64,000 nucleotides of DNA from Axinella damicornis (taxonomy: Eukaryota > Porifera > Demospongiae > Axinellida > Axinellidae), in assembly GCA_963931865.1 (NCBI GenBank), contig OZ007509.1, positions 20,118,227 to 20,182,226 on the forward strand, in the 5' to 3' direction. Position numbers and translations under genes: made by a program. Positions 43,615 through 55,511 of the stretch are shown here, one piece after another. The first letter of the stretch is position 1. Every line of letters starts with the position of its first letter. Under the pieces are notes generated by a model. That model was not told the DNA's origin. It saw only the letters and a list, made by a program, of their open reading frames with translations, and did no database searches.

Positions 43615-46600
43615 GGGGAGTTGCTAAAATCCAGTGCAGACCACACCCACTGTTAGAATGAAGGGTGAACAATGTATACGTATACGTAGTAAGAATAACA
43701 GGGGATAAATAAGGCAGATGCAACACTAGCACCACAGAATTCCAATATCCGATACCCGATACCTCACCACTGGCTGGTATCAGGACCGATACTGATACTG
43801 GGTACCAGTGCATTGGTTGAACCCTAGTTGTATACTGGAAGAGAGCAGTCTATATGATGAACATGTGATAGCATGGCCTGCAGTGCAATTTTGGGATAAA
43901 CTGCACTTGTAATGCATTCAGGAAGGCAAATATTGCACTCGGCTTCGCCTTGCACAATTTATCACCTTGAATTCCTCGTGCAATTTATCCCAAATTGCAC
44001 TGCAAGCCATGCTATTAGTCATGAATGTACTTAGATGACTTAGTGCCGTCCTGTGCAATGAATTGAGTAGCAGATAATCAAGTACCATAGTACCTCCATA
44101 GCAGCAGCTGTGCCTCCCGTCCTGAATGGATTCCGATGCGGCAGTGTCTGCAAGATTGTGTGATTACATGCAGTCTCATTCCCAGGTAAATACATAGTAG
44201 GAGATTGGGTATCGGTTTAGCAGCTAGTCTAAACTCATACTCTGCACTATCAGTGTGCTACTGATGGCACCTACCAAGTGTGACGCCATCCTGGCTGTTG
44301 CCCTCCTGAGTCTTGCCCTCCACCCCGGCTGTGGCTAGAAATACAATAAACAGGAATTTGCAAGAGGTTAGTCACTCCCATACCGCAATACTTTACAGCT
44401 GCAACTGTTATAGCAGGAGCCTTGCGGCGCTCATAAGCTCCTGGTTATAGCCATCCAGGGCGGTTCAACAACTGTGACAACTGAGTATGGAAACCGACAG
44501 TAACCCCGTTACCTTGGAAAAACAACCTGTCTCAACAACACATGCAGTAAGCCAGGCCCATTTCTGCAGCATAACCTTTCGCTGCAGAACTTTTCAACCT
44601 ACTCAACTTGGTTAAGCAGTATAAGCATTAACATCTCAGTACATTAACTTACACATGGCCTGAAAAGCACCACATAGCTTAAAAATCATGGGAAAATAGT
44701 TTGAAGGGTGTAGAATCCTTTAAAATACTCGTGCATTGCCAAGAGTTCAAAATTGCAATTCTATTATTTTTGCCCACTGTCACGGCATATGTGACACACA
44801 TAGCCTGACAATCCTGGTTATAGCTACAGACGTTGAAGTGATCGCCCATTCAAAAGATTCTACTCGCTTTGTAACAGCATTTAACCTAATTCACTGTAAA
44901 AGAGAAAGGTTGTTTTAACCAGGCTCTGGTCACCATACATCGGTACATGACTTTGCTTAGTTGCTTACTCATCTGCATGTCTGTTGGAGGACCTATAGTG
45001 GTCAAAAAGTGTAAATGATCTGCTTGAATGCACACTGTGTGGAAGTGTAGCTGCATACACTTCTATAGTGTTCCTACACTTCTCCTAGTTACCTGCATGG
45101 AACTAAGAAACTAATCTCAACAGGCCTACTAGGTTTTTGGATTCCTATCTGACAATGTTAGCTACTAATAGGATTAAAGTAGGCTGCACTTGTGTGCTCA
45201 TTCCTTGATCACCACAGTGGAGGAGACACTGAGAAGCAAGTGATTCAGTGACAGGAGCCTGGTTAAAACAACCCATTTTACAGTGACCAAACAACAGTAA
45301 CAGCAGTTTAGATTATCCACAGTCACTAGAACTCACCGCCTCCATCTGAACACCAACTTCAGTGTGCATTGGCTCCACAGGTTGCTATAGAGTACAACAG
45401 AACAGGTAATGAGCCCCAGGAGTATGGTTGAAACAACCCACAGACTTGTTAAGTCAGTTGTAGTGAAGAATTTAAACAGGACTATGCAACATTTGGTTAG
45501 CCTCATTCCCAGGCCCCCCTGTGCGTGTGTGTGGTAAAGAAAATATTCTTCATCCATATAATTTATAGGCTTCATACTGGATACCACTAATATTACTTTC
45601 ACATATATAACATTCCAGTAGCATGCCATTGTTGTTCTACGCAAGTGTACAACTGTCATGTGCTATTGCATGCATGGTCTTAAAGATTGGAGAGTGCCCA
45701 TCACTGGGGTTGTTGCCACGTACCCCAAAAATTTGTGACAGTGGAACCAAGTGGATTGGACAGGAAACTGTTTATGGAGTAATTCCAACGAGAATACGAG
45801 TAGTATACGAACATTTGACCGTAATCCACTGCTCAGGAAATCCATCAAAATGAATTGAAATGGCCCAAGCAAGAAATCAGTTACCTGACCAAGCAGGAGG
45901 GGAAATGGGTGACACCAGCCGCATTAAGGAAGTCTAATCTGACCCCCTCATATATGTAGTATATAGGTCAAACACAGATCCTGTATACACTGATACTTTG
46001 GCACGAGGGACAACTGCCATTATATCAAGGGACAAATCACCTTGTCTTTCACCTCAATACAAGCCTCGCTCTCAGTGTATATGTGTACACCATCAACTGA
46101 CACTCGAAAGAACTGCTTTTCTTTGAAATAGCGGTCACTTTCTTTGGCTTTTCGGATAATGTAAGCAGCTGACTCGGATGGAATACGCCACGTTATCTCT
46201 AGACACCCATCTCCAATCTTGTAGAGCACAAGTATATGCTTTGGCAATGAAAATTGTTTCTGTAGTGACTCCCACAGATCCTTGACGTATTTGAGTGACT
46301 GGTTGGTGATGTTCACCCCATCAGTCTTCGTTGTGAGCAATGAAAAAAGTTCCTCCTGTGGAATGGGCAGTATCCTGTGCGTGGGATGCTCTAGGTCGAC
46401 TGCATCCAGGTAGTCTTTGATCTTTGTTACAAGCAAATACCCAGTGAGGTCTTGCTTGTACCGCTCCATCATTGCCATGGTTCTGTCATCTCCGTATTCT
46501 TCAATGATGGATTCCAGAAGGTAGTAGTTCATAAAGTCCCATACACCCTCCACAGTTAGCATTTCAAACATTTCACTGATGTTCGCACAAGGCTTAAAAA

Positions 46601-48576
46601 GCTTCTTCACAAACTGACTTCCATTCATCTTTCCCTGACAGGAGTACAGGTTACCCAGGAAGAGGCGAAACCGATTGCTAGTGATTTCCTTGTTGTCCAG
46701 TTTGTCCTGAAGTACCTCATCAGTAAGTGCCACTAATGCTCCCCACTTCCTCCCAATGATCATGAGGTTTCTCCGCGAAACTGCAGCAACTACTGGAGAA
46801 GTTGGCTCAGGTGCTGCTTGTGGACCTATAACAATCAGAAGAATACGTTTGCTGTAAGCCAGTAATATCATTCTGTGTCTCATCAAACTGGTTCTCACAG
46901 AGCTCATTCATTGGAATAAGAAAAACAACAGACATCTTCCTCACAGTCTTGCTAGTACATTCTTTGCTGATTGTCAATTGTTGGACTTCACACGGCAGGA
47001 GAACTTTTGATGACAACGTTTCGATCAGGCTATGCTGATCTTCCTCAGCCTGATCGAAACGTTGTCATCAAAAGTTCTCCTGCCGTGTGAAGTCCAACAA
47101 TTGACAATCATTACGTACACCGCGGCGACATGTCTCTCAACCAATACACATTCTTTGCTGACTGTGAATGCACACTAGTCCACTACCACAGTGCTATAGC
47201 TGACTACAGTACCGTCACCTACAAGTGGTGAGAATGAGGTACTTCAACTTGATAGCATCAGCCACCACCATCTCCCCCATCTGCATCAGCACCTCCACCA
47301 CCCTCCTCCAGGTACAGTTGTGGCCCTTACGCAGCCACCTTGAGAGCATCTCACTCTTACGGCGCTGTGGGTCGTGGTACTGTTCTTCAATCTCCCTCAG
47401 CTTGTGGTCCTCCACTCCCAGTTTGATGCCCAACATGTGCCAGTCCACTGGCTCAAGCTCATTGGAGAGGTCCTTCAGTGTGCATTCTGCATGTAACGTT
47501 CATACAAAACAAATGTAGTTGTTATATGCAAACTTCTCAAGGTGAGAGAGAGAAATCAAATTCACAGATGAGAATTCTGGTACCAGTTGGAAGTTGGCAG
47601 AAGACTCCACGCGATGCTGCTATATGAAACTTACGCGCTGCACATCCCAGAGGAAGCATGACTAGTAGCACACAAACATGGCAACAATGTAAAATCATAC
47701 AATCCACTCAGAAGGGATGGTAAACTGACCTAAGGTGATCATGAGCTGTTTCAACGTATTTCCGCGAATAGCTATAGACGCCGTGGCGTTTATTTATTTC
47801 GTAGTTCATTTTGGTGCGGCGACTATTCGAGGGAGGCGTTTATTACGCATCCCTATAGCTAGCCCTGCATCAACAAGCTGGTGAGAAGATACGGCTCTTA
47901 CAAAAGCCGGTCGAGAAAAGAACCTCACAAATTGTGGCAAGGTTCAGCAAGTGCTGTCCGTGGTGTGTGAGCAAAGCTTCGAGTTGTTTTTTATCAGCCG
48001 TCGCTTTGCAACAAAGCACTGATACACATAGGACAAGGACAACAGTGAAGAAGATCCCTTCGCGGGTATGGAGGATGACGAGGAGCTTGAGGAGAATAAA
48101 CACTGTGTTCCACAACTACTTATCTTGAAGACATACAAAATAATTATTGTCCACGAGTAACTAGTATGACATCATACTTTGCACACGTAAGGATAATTGA
48201 AATGAAACATATTATCCTTGGAGCACGTGCTTAACTGCCGTGGTGTTTATTCAAGGGCGGTGTTTATTTCACTCAGCGCCTCCAATTGCATTGTGTGGCA
48301 TTTATTCAAGGGCAGCGTCTATTTGAGGAAATACGGTATACCGGGTACACCCTGCAGTCCCTTATTGGGACACCAGCCCCACAGTTTTGGTATAAATCCT
48401 TGATCACGAAGACGGCTTACATCTGACACTATAACTTAATTGCTGTCAGTTGGAAATCCTATCCCTCCATATGGTTTATCAGAAAATTACTCCTCTAGAA
48501 AACTAATAAAGAATCTCCCAATACCTTCACGATCGGAGGGGGGAACGGGCTGGTCACCAGTTGGTGCTTCGGCCAT
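40832..48576 (-). CDS. Array gene F: Death - X block - repeat linker - Kelch protein, about 780-800 aa
   Basis: Exons in transcription order: 48525-48576, 47223-47486, 46041-46825, 45337-45384, [44094-44147, weak], 43261-43482, 42239-42370, 40832-41671. With the weak exon the total is 2397 nt, in frame. Exon 1 encodes MAEAPTGDQPVPPSDRE. The Death exon is the gene B class (ECTLKDLSNELEPVDW). Exon 4 encodes QPVEPMHTEVGVQMEA. The exon 43261-43482 is an expansion of an 8-residue repeat. Exon 5 has STGVIDPT where the others have PTGVIDPD. The degraded linker (44094-44147, TLPHRNPFRTGG) lies before exon 5, whereas in A, D and E the linkers lie after it. The Kelch domain ends VVEVAYL. This is the most diverged full copy. 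Confidence 0.72.
42033..42262 (-). repeat. Tandem copies of an exon end with its splice donor
   Basis: A 26-bp unit containing CAGCTG followed by GTACGTA (minus strand) is repeated about nine times, one copy shortened. The unit is the 3' end of linker exon 42239-42370 plus its 5' splice site. The first donor met in transcription is at 42238/42239; the others lie in the intron. Confidence 0.85.
43261..43482 (-). repeat. Exon made of a 24-nt (8-codon) tandem repeat, gene F
   Basis: The minus strand encodes about nine copies of a (T/S)(G/D)SIAE(S/P) repeat, 74 codons in all. It is bounded by an ACTGAG acceptor and an AAG/GTAGGG donor, both in phase 0. The first residues, STDVIAE, resemble STGVIDP at the start of the next exon, so the array may have grown from a duplicate of that exon. 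Confidence 0.6.
43869..44015. mobile_element. Foldback element, about 147 bp
   Basis: TAGCATGGCCTGCAGTGCAA at the left returns as a reverse complement with small differences at the right end (…CAAGCCATGCTA). It is in an intron of gene F. Confidence 0.6.
44891..45286. mobile_element. Element with about 40-bp terminal inverted repeats
   Basis: The left arm, 44891-44933, includes GTTGTTTTAACCAGGCTC. The right arm, 45248-45286, is its reverse complement with a few mismatches. The interior has no gene. It lies between linker exons of gene F. Confidence 0.55.
46969..47109. mobile_element. Foldback with two identical 63-bp arms
   Basis: 46969-47031 and 47047-47109 are exact reverse complements around a 15-nt loop. 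The innermost stem carries AACGTTTCGATCAGGCT. It is in the intron between the Death and X exons of gene F. The homologous intron of the other copies lacks it. Confidence 0.9.
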
Positions 48577-49054
48577 TGACAGTCTCCCTCGCCTGGAAGA
48601 CGTGTTGTCTGCCTATGACCATAATCTCATTACCATTTTGGCAACCAGGGTCGATCTAGTCTGGCCATAGATAAACCCGACAACCCAGCGAAGCCAGACT
48701 TGGGTATATACCCGCCCGCGCCGCGTACGCGTACGAGGGTCTCACTACGTACACACAGACTTCAGCCCCGCCCCCCAACGTCATTCTAAGACGCCCCAAC
48801 TCGAGTACTCCGTGGTAGAAGAACATGCAGCAGCATTAGCACTGCAAGGAAGTTAAATTTGTGTACATGTAGTCAATATCACGTGGCATGGAATAGGAAA
48901 CTTCTATAATGCTACAGATATTATACACATCACATGACGTCACTGATTGACTTCAGCCCCACCCAATTAGGATGAGATGAGCTAAAAACTAATACAAAAT
49001 CTGTAACACAACATGATTATTGTCAGCTATTACAGTTCACCATGGCAGTGAGTG
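48577..49054. other. Intergenic region between gene F and the SPFH gene
   Basis: It contains the GC box of gene F (CAGCCCCGCCCCCC, about 48773-48786), here without the E-box, and a degenerate second copy at about 48950. Gene F and the SPFH gene are both on the minus strand, so this is the promoter of F and the 3' flank of the SPFH gene. No AATAAA was found for the latter. Confidence 0.5.
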
Positions 49055-50981
49055 TCACGGGTGTATGTGAACACTGCTGCCTGTTCCCAAAGTGACCACA
49101 CGCAGGACCTGGTCGGGCTTGGGGTGCTGGCTGACGAGGTAGGAGGTCACGTCCACTCCCAGCTGCTGTAACTCACTGAGATGGGACAGCTCCTGCTCAT
49201 GGAGCTTCTTCTGGGCCTAGGAAGGATTGGGGGAGAGAACGAGTACATGTAGTGTGGTAGGATGGAAGGACTAATTTAGATCATAGTCTTGCAAGGGGTG
49301 GTGCACCTAATATGTAAGTTGACAGCATCCCTCCCTCCCATCCTCCCTCACAGCCTTCCCACTGTCCCTCACAGCCTTCCCGTCCCCCCTTACAGCCTCC
49401 CTCCCTCACCTCCAGTTCTGCAAGTTTCTTGCTCTTCTCTCTCTCAAGTTTCTCCTCGTGTTCCTTCTCCTCCAGCTTCAACTGGTGGACCAGTTGCTCC
49501 CTGCACACACCAGCAGACAGAGACACTGATCCGGGCACAAGGCAAAGACCTTGTGGGCACGTAATGTTCTCAGCCTCATCACCAGACTCAAACCAGTGTG
49601 GTACAGGGCTGTGAACGCTACACGATACACTGTACATGCACAATACACAACTCACTTCTCGAGTGTGTGCTTGTGTTTCTCTGTCTCTAGCTCAAGTCCT
49701 TGCTCTGCAGGGAACAGAGACACAAGACAGTAGACATTGCAGATCTCCTTGCCTAGCCTCGTACCCAGGGCCTGTCCGCCCAATGGGGCCTGGGTACGAG
49801 GCTAGTCCCGCTTCAATCAGTATTGGGGAACAACATTTTGGCGTGCAATGGACCGGTAGCCAGATCATTTCATATGCATGTAGGATCAGTGCACAGTGGC
49901 CAGGTTTCGCAGTGTACTACTGGTACAGGTATCCATGTAATCTCTAAGATGGAGCTGCCCAACTCACGCATGACACTCCTCTGCTGCTCATTGAGCAGCT
50001 TGGAGTCAGTGAGGTCCTGCGTCTGCTGCTCCTTCTCCATCTTCACCTTCAGCTGCGCCCGCCTCTCCACTGCATGGTCGTGGAGTCGCTGGGAGGGGGA
50101 GGGGAGAAGGGTTTTCTCCAATGATTCCAACTGCCACTAGCTGGTTGGATATTTCAAGGTTGATTGCTCAACAACCAATCACCTGCAGTTGGTCGCTGGC
50201 ATGGTATCCCCGGAACACGACCTTGGTGATCTCGTACCCGATCCTCTTGCTCCTCTCCAGCAGCTGCGGGTAGTGGTCCAGCACGTTCAGCTTGCCTGAG
50301 TTGTCCATGAACTCTTCATAGCTGGGGAGGGAGGCAGGGAGAGAGGGAGGGAGGGAGAGCGGCGGGGAGAGAGGGAGGGAGGGAGGCAGACAGGGAGGGA
50401 GGGTGAGTGTGTACCTGGGTAGGCTTCAGTGCAGTTAATTTTCAACTTACGTCAGTTGAGAAGCAAATGCAATGACGTCGGCTGTGACAGCACTGCAGAG
50501 ACAGAGAGAGGAGAGAAGGGGGAGAGGAGAGAAGGGGGAGAGGAGAGAAGGGGGGGGGGGGGGGAGGAGAGAAGGGGGGAGGAGGGTATCAATATATTAG
50601 TAGGCAAAGAGGTACATGTACAGTACAGCAACTTGTAACGAGCAAAGGTTTGGCAAATATAATTGAAGGGAGGGGGGGAGAGGTAGCAGTGGAGAAGTTT
50701 GCTGCGGTCATTCTTTGTGCAGAATGACCGTGAAATATTCAACTCCCTCCCCTCCTCTCCATCATCTGCTCTCCCTCCCCTCACTAGCAGAGTATTCACA
50801 GAAATACAGAGGTACCCTCTAACAGTGACACACTACATCCACGGCGATGGTGAGACTGACTTGATGAAGTCGGCGATTGGATCGGTGGTCTTGTTCAACA
50901 TGGTCTCAATCTCCCGGAGCTCAAAGAAGACCATCAGTTTAACTTTGATCAGAGCATCGTCCTTGGTACGCACCTGAGAGA

Positions 50982-51015
<34 letters not shown>

Positions 51016-54000
51016 GGAGGGGGGGGGGGGGGGGGGGGGGGGTAAGAAGGATTAGGGGTGGACACTTGAACATTTTTGGGTAGCCTGGTTATCACTATCC
51101 GTACAAAGTGGGGGAATGTTCCACTGATACATACACAGTCTATACTACACACACACACTCAAAACACTCACATCTTCAATGTTGTAGTAGAACTGGTCTG
51201 GGATGACCCTCAGCTTGATGAACTTGAGTGCACCGGGAATCTTCCTTGTCTTGTTGGTCTCATCCGTCCCATGCCACACAAACTTGTGCAACCTACAGTG
51301 GAGAGACGCCCGTCCATAGTGAGTCAGTGAGGTGGAGAGACACCCGTCCACAGTGAGTCAGTGAGGTGGAGAGACACCCGTCCATAGTGAGTCAGTGAGG
51401 TGGAGGGCGCCCGTCCACAGTGAGTCAGTGAGGTGGAGAGACACCCGTCCACAGTGAGTCAGTGAGGTGGAGGGCGCCCGTTCATAGTGAATCAGTGAGG
51501 TGGAGGGACGCCCGTCCATAGTGAGTCAGTGAGGTGGAGGGACGCCCATCCATAGTGAGTCAGTGAGGTGGAGGGACGCCCGTTCATAGTGAGTCAGTGA
51601 GGTGGAGGGACGCCCGTTCATAGTGAGTCAGTGAGGTGGAGAGACGCCCGTCCATAGTGAGTCAGTGTGGTGGAGGGACACCCGTCCATAGTGAGTCAGT
51701 GAGGAGGAGGGACACCCGTTCATAGTGAGTCAGTGAGGTGGAGGGACGCCCGTCCATAGTGAGTCAGTGTGGTGGAGGGACGCCCGTCCATAGTGAGTCA
51801 GTGAGGTGGAGAGACACCCGTCCACAGTGAGTCAGTGAGGTGGAGAGACACCCGTCCATAGTGAGTCAGTGAGGTGGAGGGCGCCCGTTCATAGTGAATC
51901 AGTGAGGTGGAGGGACGCCCGTTCATAGTGAGTCAGTGAGGTGGAGGGACGCCCGTCCATAGTGAGTCAGTGAGGTGGAGGGACGCCCGTTCATAGTGAG
52001 TCAGTGAGGTGGAGGGACGCCCGTTCATAGTGAGACGGTGAGGTGGAGAGACGCCCGTCCATAGTGAGTCAGTGAGGTGGAGGGACACCCGTTCATAGTG
52101 AGACAGTGAGGTGGAGGGACGCCCGTTCATAGTGAGTCAGTGAGGTGGAGGGACGGCCGTCCATAGTGAGTCAGTGTGGTGGAGGGACACCCGTCCATAG
52201 TGAGTCAGTGAGGAGGAGGGACACCCGTTCATAGTGAGTCAGTGAGGTGGAGGGACGCCCGTCCATAGTGAGTCAGTGTGGTGGAGGGACGCCCGTCCAT
52301 AGTGAGTCAGTGAGGTGGAGAGACACCCGTCCACAGTGAGTCAGTGAGGTGGAGAGACACCCGTCCATAGTGAGTCAGTGAGGTGGAGGGCGCCCGTTCA
52401 TAGTGAATCAGTGAGGTGGAGGGACGCCCATTCATAGTGAGTCAGTGAGGTGGAGGGACGCCCGTCCACAGTGAGTCAGTGAGGTGGAGGGACGCCCGTC
52501 CACAGTGAGTCAGTGAGGTGGAGAGACGCCTGTCCATAGTGAGTCAGTGAGGTGGAGGGACACCCGTTCATAGTGAGACAGTGAGGTGGAGGGACGCCCG
52601 TTCATAGTGAGTCAGTGAGGTGGAGGGACGCCCATTCATAGTGAGTCAGTGTGGTGGAGGGACACCCGTCCATAGTGAGTCAGTGAGGAGGAGGGACACC
52701 CGTTCATAGTGAGTCAGTGAGGTGGAGGGACGCCCGTCCATAGTGAGTCAGTGTGGTGGAGGGACGCCCGTCCATAGTGAGTCAGTGAGGTGGAGGGACG
52801 CCCGTCCATAGTGAGTCAGTGAGGAGGAGGGACACCCGTCCATAGTGAGTCAGTGAGGTGGAGGGACGCCCGTCCATAGTGAGTCAGTGAGGTGGAGGGA
52901 CGCCCGTTCATAGTGAGTCAGTGAGGTGGAGGGACGCCCGTCCACAGTGAGTCAGTGAGGTGGAGGGACGCCCGTCCACAGTGAGTCAGTGAGGTGGAGG
53001 GACGCCCGTCCACAGTGAGTCAGTGAGGTGGAGGGACGCCCGTCCACAGTGAGTCAGGGACATCAGCTCACAAGGGGAATATTGAGTTGCAGCCCTTGCA
53101 GTCACTGGTAGGCCTGGACTGTTGCACCCCACAACTTATGTTCCGCACCCTACTGCTTTGTAAACATTATTTGGCAGCCTATATACAGGTTTTGGGACTG
53201 TGCCCTTTGGGCTTCTGATATGCACTTTGTGGTCTGCCCTTCACCCTCTGGTTAGCACTTGAAGTACTTGACAGGGCAAGCAATGGAGGGCTTCTCATAG
53301 AGACTGTTGCGCATGTGTACCCAACCCTACGATGTATCATAGTCAGTGGGTCCCTTCACCAACACACACCCCCTTTCCCTCACCCACCACCCCACACACA
53401 CCCCCTTTCCCTCACCCACCACCCCACACACACCCCCTTTCCCTCACCCACCACCCCACACACCACTCACCACCACCCCACACACCCACCACCCCACACA
53501 CCCCCCCACACACGCACCACTCACCATCCCACACACACACCCACTCACCACTCGTCAGCAGAGGGTGTGAAGACAGTGGGCCCGTGCTGCACCCTCCGCA
53601 AGACCCCTCCGCTCTCCCTCTCCCTCTGGTAGACCACCAGCACCTCGTTTGCATCCAGAGAGTAGGATTCCTCTATGTCCGCACTCTCCATGCGCAGAGG
53701 GTTCAGGAACAGGGAGTAGGGGCTGGTGGATGGGAGGAACAGCTGCTGAGTGTCTGGGCTTTGGAATGCAGGTGTTGGGACTGTCTGCCAGTAGGCAGCT
53801 AGCACTTGCTAGGATTTCAGACATGTTGACACTGTCTGTAACGGATGACAGACTAGAGGTACGAACTGAAGCCAGAATCACTACGCCTGGCAAAGTAACC
53901 TTTGCCAAAAATGGACCAATAAACCTAACCTGGTATTGGGAATAGACTTGAAATAGAACGCTGCACTCGGTACAGTATGTGAATGAGATATGAAGCTGGG

Positions 54001-55511
54001 GATTGTGCCAATGTGGTCAGCATAAAAGGAGGTTTCAAATGATGTCCTAAACGTGACTTTTGATCCAAAATCCTGTGGATTATAGCCTTTGGCCGACTGT
54101 AAATGTGAATGAGAATTAAAGTTCAACTGACAGCAAAACGGATATCACTTTAGGCGTATATATAGGTGCATGCACTTACTAGATAACACGTGGCTATGCC
54201 GCTACGGTACTGCCTGAGTGCTAAAGAATGTGATCAGCCTGAACTACTACACAGCAGTCAACACTCACTCCCGTGTGTGTACACAGGAAGCCGTGCCCTC
54301 CTCCTCATCATTAACATTGCTGACGGCAGATTAGAAATCTTGCTCAGAGTACACTATGTGAGAGCCGCACGCTAATGGGCTCCTGCTCATAGCCTTGGAT
54401 GGCAGGCTGAAGGTTCATCCTTCGTTAATCTCCTTGGCAATAATTGCCACTGGAAAATATCCCCATTGCACATTGCGTTCACTCACATTGATTCATATCC
54501 CCAATGTTCAAGACGAAACCAACCTCATCCATACTTATAGCTGTATACCTAACTGAGACGTACTATACGTCAAGTCGATGTTCCCTTTTCTCAGGCCAAC
54601 TGACTATACACTGCCTCCTGCATTAAACACCTGCCTCATACCCAGCCCCGCCCCCGGGTATGAGGCTAGTGGTCCACCTGCCTCATACCCAGCCCCGCCC
54701 CCGGGTATGAGGCTAGTGGTCCATCTGCCTCATACCCAGCCCTGCCCCCGGGTATGAGGCTAGTGGTCCATCCCACCTGCCTCATACCCAGCCCCGCCCC
54801 CAGGTATGAGGCTAGTGGTCCACCCACCTGCCTCGTTTGTTCAGTTTGTATGCCTGGCCAAGTGTTTTGGAAAAACAGAGCGCTACTTTTGGTAGTGGGA
54901 GAAGTCTCTGGTATTGTTTGGAAGTTGAACCTCTGGTTACTTAGCACCTCTCACTATTAGGTGCACGTTTGATACGCTGAGTGAGGAGGTGAGGACACTG
55001 GCAATCGTGGTATCTACACTGATCACCTAACTGCACTCTATGTATACATTAATTCGTAATCGCATTCCAACTAGCTCACACACTCACCCGATAGTCTTGT
55101 GTGCTGAGCCACAAACACTAACACTAGTCTTGTCTGCTAGTCCACGCCCGCCCACACTCACCCGATAGCTTGCGTGCTGGGCCCCACCCGCCCACACTCA
55201 AGTCTTGCCAGTGTGCTGGGACACACCCACCCACCCCACTCACCCTGGAAGGTTCTCAATGTTCCCATCGCTGTGCTGTAACTTGATATACTGCTTCTGA
55301 TTGGCTGAAAGACGTTGGAGTTTCTGGAACGACTTGCGCCACACCAACACACGCTGTGGGCCATCCGCCAACTGGCCCTGCCCTTGCTTGTCAATAATCA
55401 GCGCCTGGGACACGGGGGAAGGAGGGAGGGGGGTTAGGGGAAGGAGGGAGAGGGGTCGAATGACCTATTCCTTACCCGTTCTCCCTGTCTGACGGTCTTG
55501 AACAGCGGCAT
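49055..55511 (-). CDS. SPFH/band-7-like protein with C-terminal coiled coil, 414 aa, 11 exons
   Basis: Exons in order: 55476-55511, 55244-55404, 53549-53758, 51172-51292, 50861-50973, 50451-50492, 50183-50321, 49968-50088, 49656-49704, 49410-49500, 49055-49216. They sum to 1245 nt with every junction in phase. The protein starts MPLFKTVRQGER. The N-terminal half is beta-rich, with RVLVWRKSFQKLQ and a repeated layout ending in ARKIPGALK-like KTRKIPGALKFIKLRV. An SPFH core follows (VRTKDDALIKVKLMVFFEL ... GYEITKVVFRGYHASDQLQ), then a long charged coiled coil (EKEHEEKLEREKSKKLAELE) and the tail DQVLRVVTLGTGSS. SPFH proteins oligomerise into cages or membrane scaffolds; the major vault protein shoulder has this fold. 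No signal peptide or membrane segment is visible. It is not the vault protein itself, and I know no gene name for it. Confidence 0.82.
49754..49804. mobile_element. Hairpin of the TAGCCTCG family, 51 bp
   Basis: It starts TAGCCTCGTACCCAGGGCC and ends GGCCTGGGTACGAGGCTA, a perfect outer stem. It lies in an intron of the SPFH gene. No clear target duplication was found. Confidence 0.65.
51293..53060. repeat. Minisatellite, 34-bp unit, about 52 copies, in an SPFH-gene intron
   Basis: The unit is GAGTCAGTGAGGTGGAGGGA followed by CGCCCGTCCATAGT, with about ten recurring variants. Variant order itself repeats: the GTGTGG variant at 51665, 52174 and 52649 is followed each time by the same series. 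That indicates higher-order units of about 14-15 monomers. The array begins immediately at the acceptor of exon 51172-51292, whose pyrimidine tract is repeat-derived. 34 is not divisible by 3, so short open frames here are meaningless. Confidence 0.92.
53359..53546. repeat. CCCA/CACA-rich simple and short tandem repeat
   Basis: Three near-identical copies of CACCCCCTTTCCCTCACCCA are followed by irregular CCACACACC runs. This lies immediately next to the donor of exon 53549-53758 of the SPFH gene. Confidence 0.75.
54630..54836. repeat. Four tandem copies of a hairpin unit
   Basis: Each unit of about 50 bp contains TGCCTCATACCCAG, a C-rich centre and GGGTATGAGGCTA, that is, a member of the mobile-hairpin family, followed by GTGGTCCA. 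The hairpin has been amplified in tandem within the large second intron of the SPFH gene. Confidence 0.8.

Noticed and set aside
45623..45853. Short plus-strand frame in the gene F intron
   Set aside because: Lies in intron sequence homologous to other copies where the frame is broken.
51933..52130. Open frame inside the minisatellite
   Set aside because: The 34-bp monomer shifts frame each copy; the frame is a chance product.
51293..53060. CRISPR or satellite centromere array
   Set aside because: Repeats are directly adjacent without spacers, only 1.75 kb long and inside an intron.
53315..53802. His/Pro/Thr-rich plus-strand proteins
   Set aside because: Low-complexity CCCA/CACA repeat next to an exon of the minus-strand SPFH gene; overlaps that exon antisense.
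49055..55511. Major vault protein
   Set aside because: The coiled-coil end and SPFH-like core suggested it, but the spliced sequence is half the length and lacks the series of vault repeats, and its N-terminus does not match.
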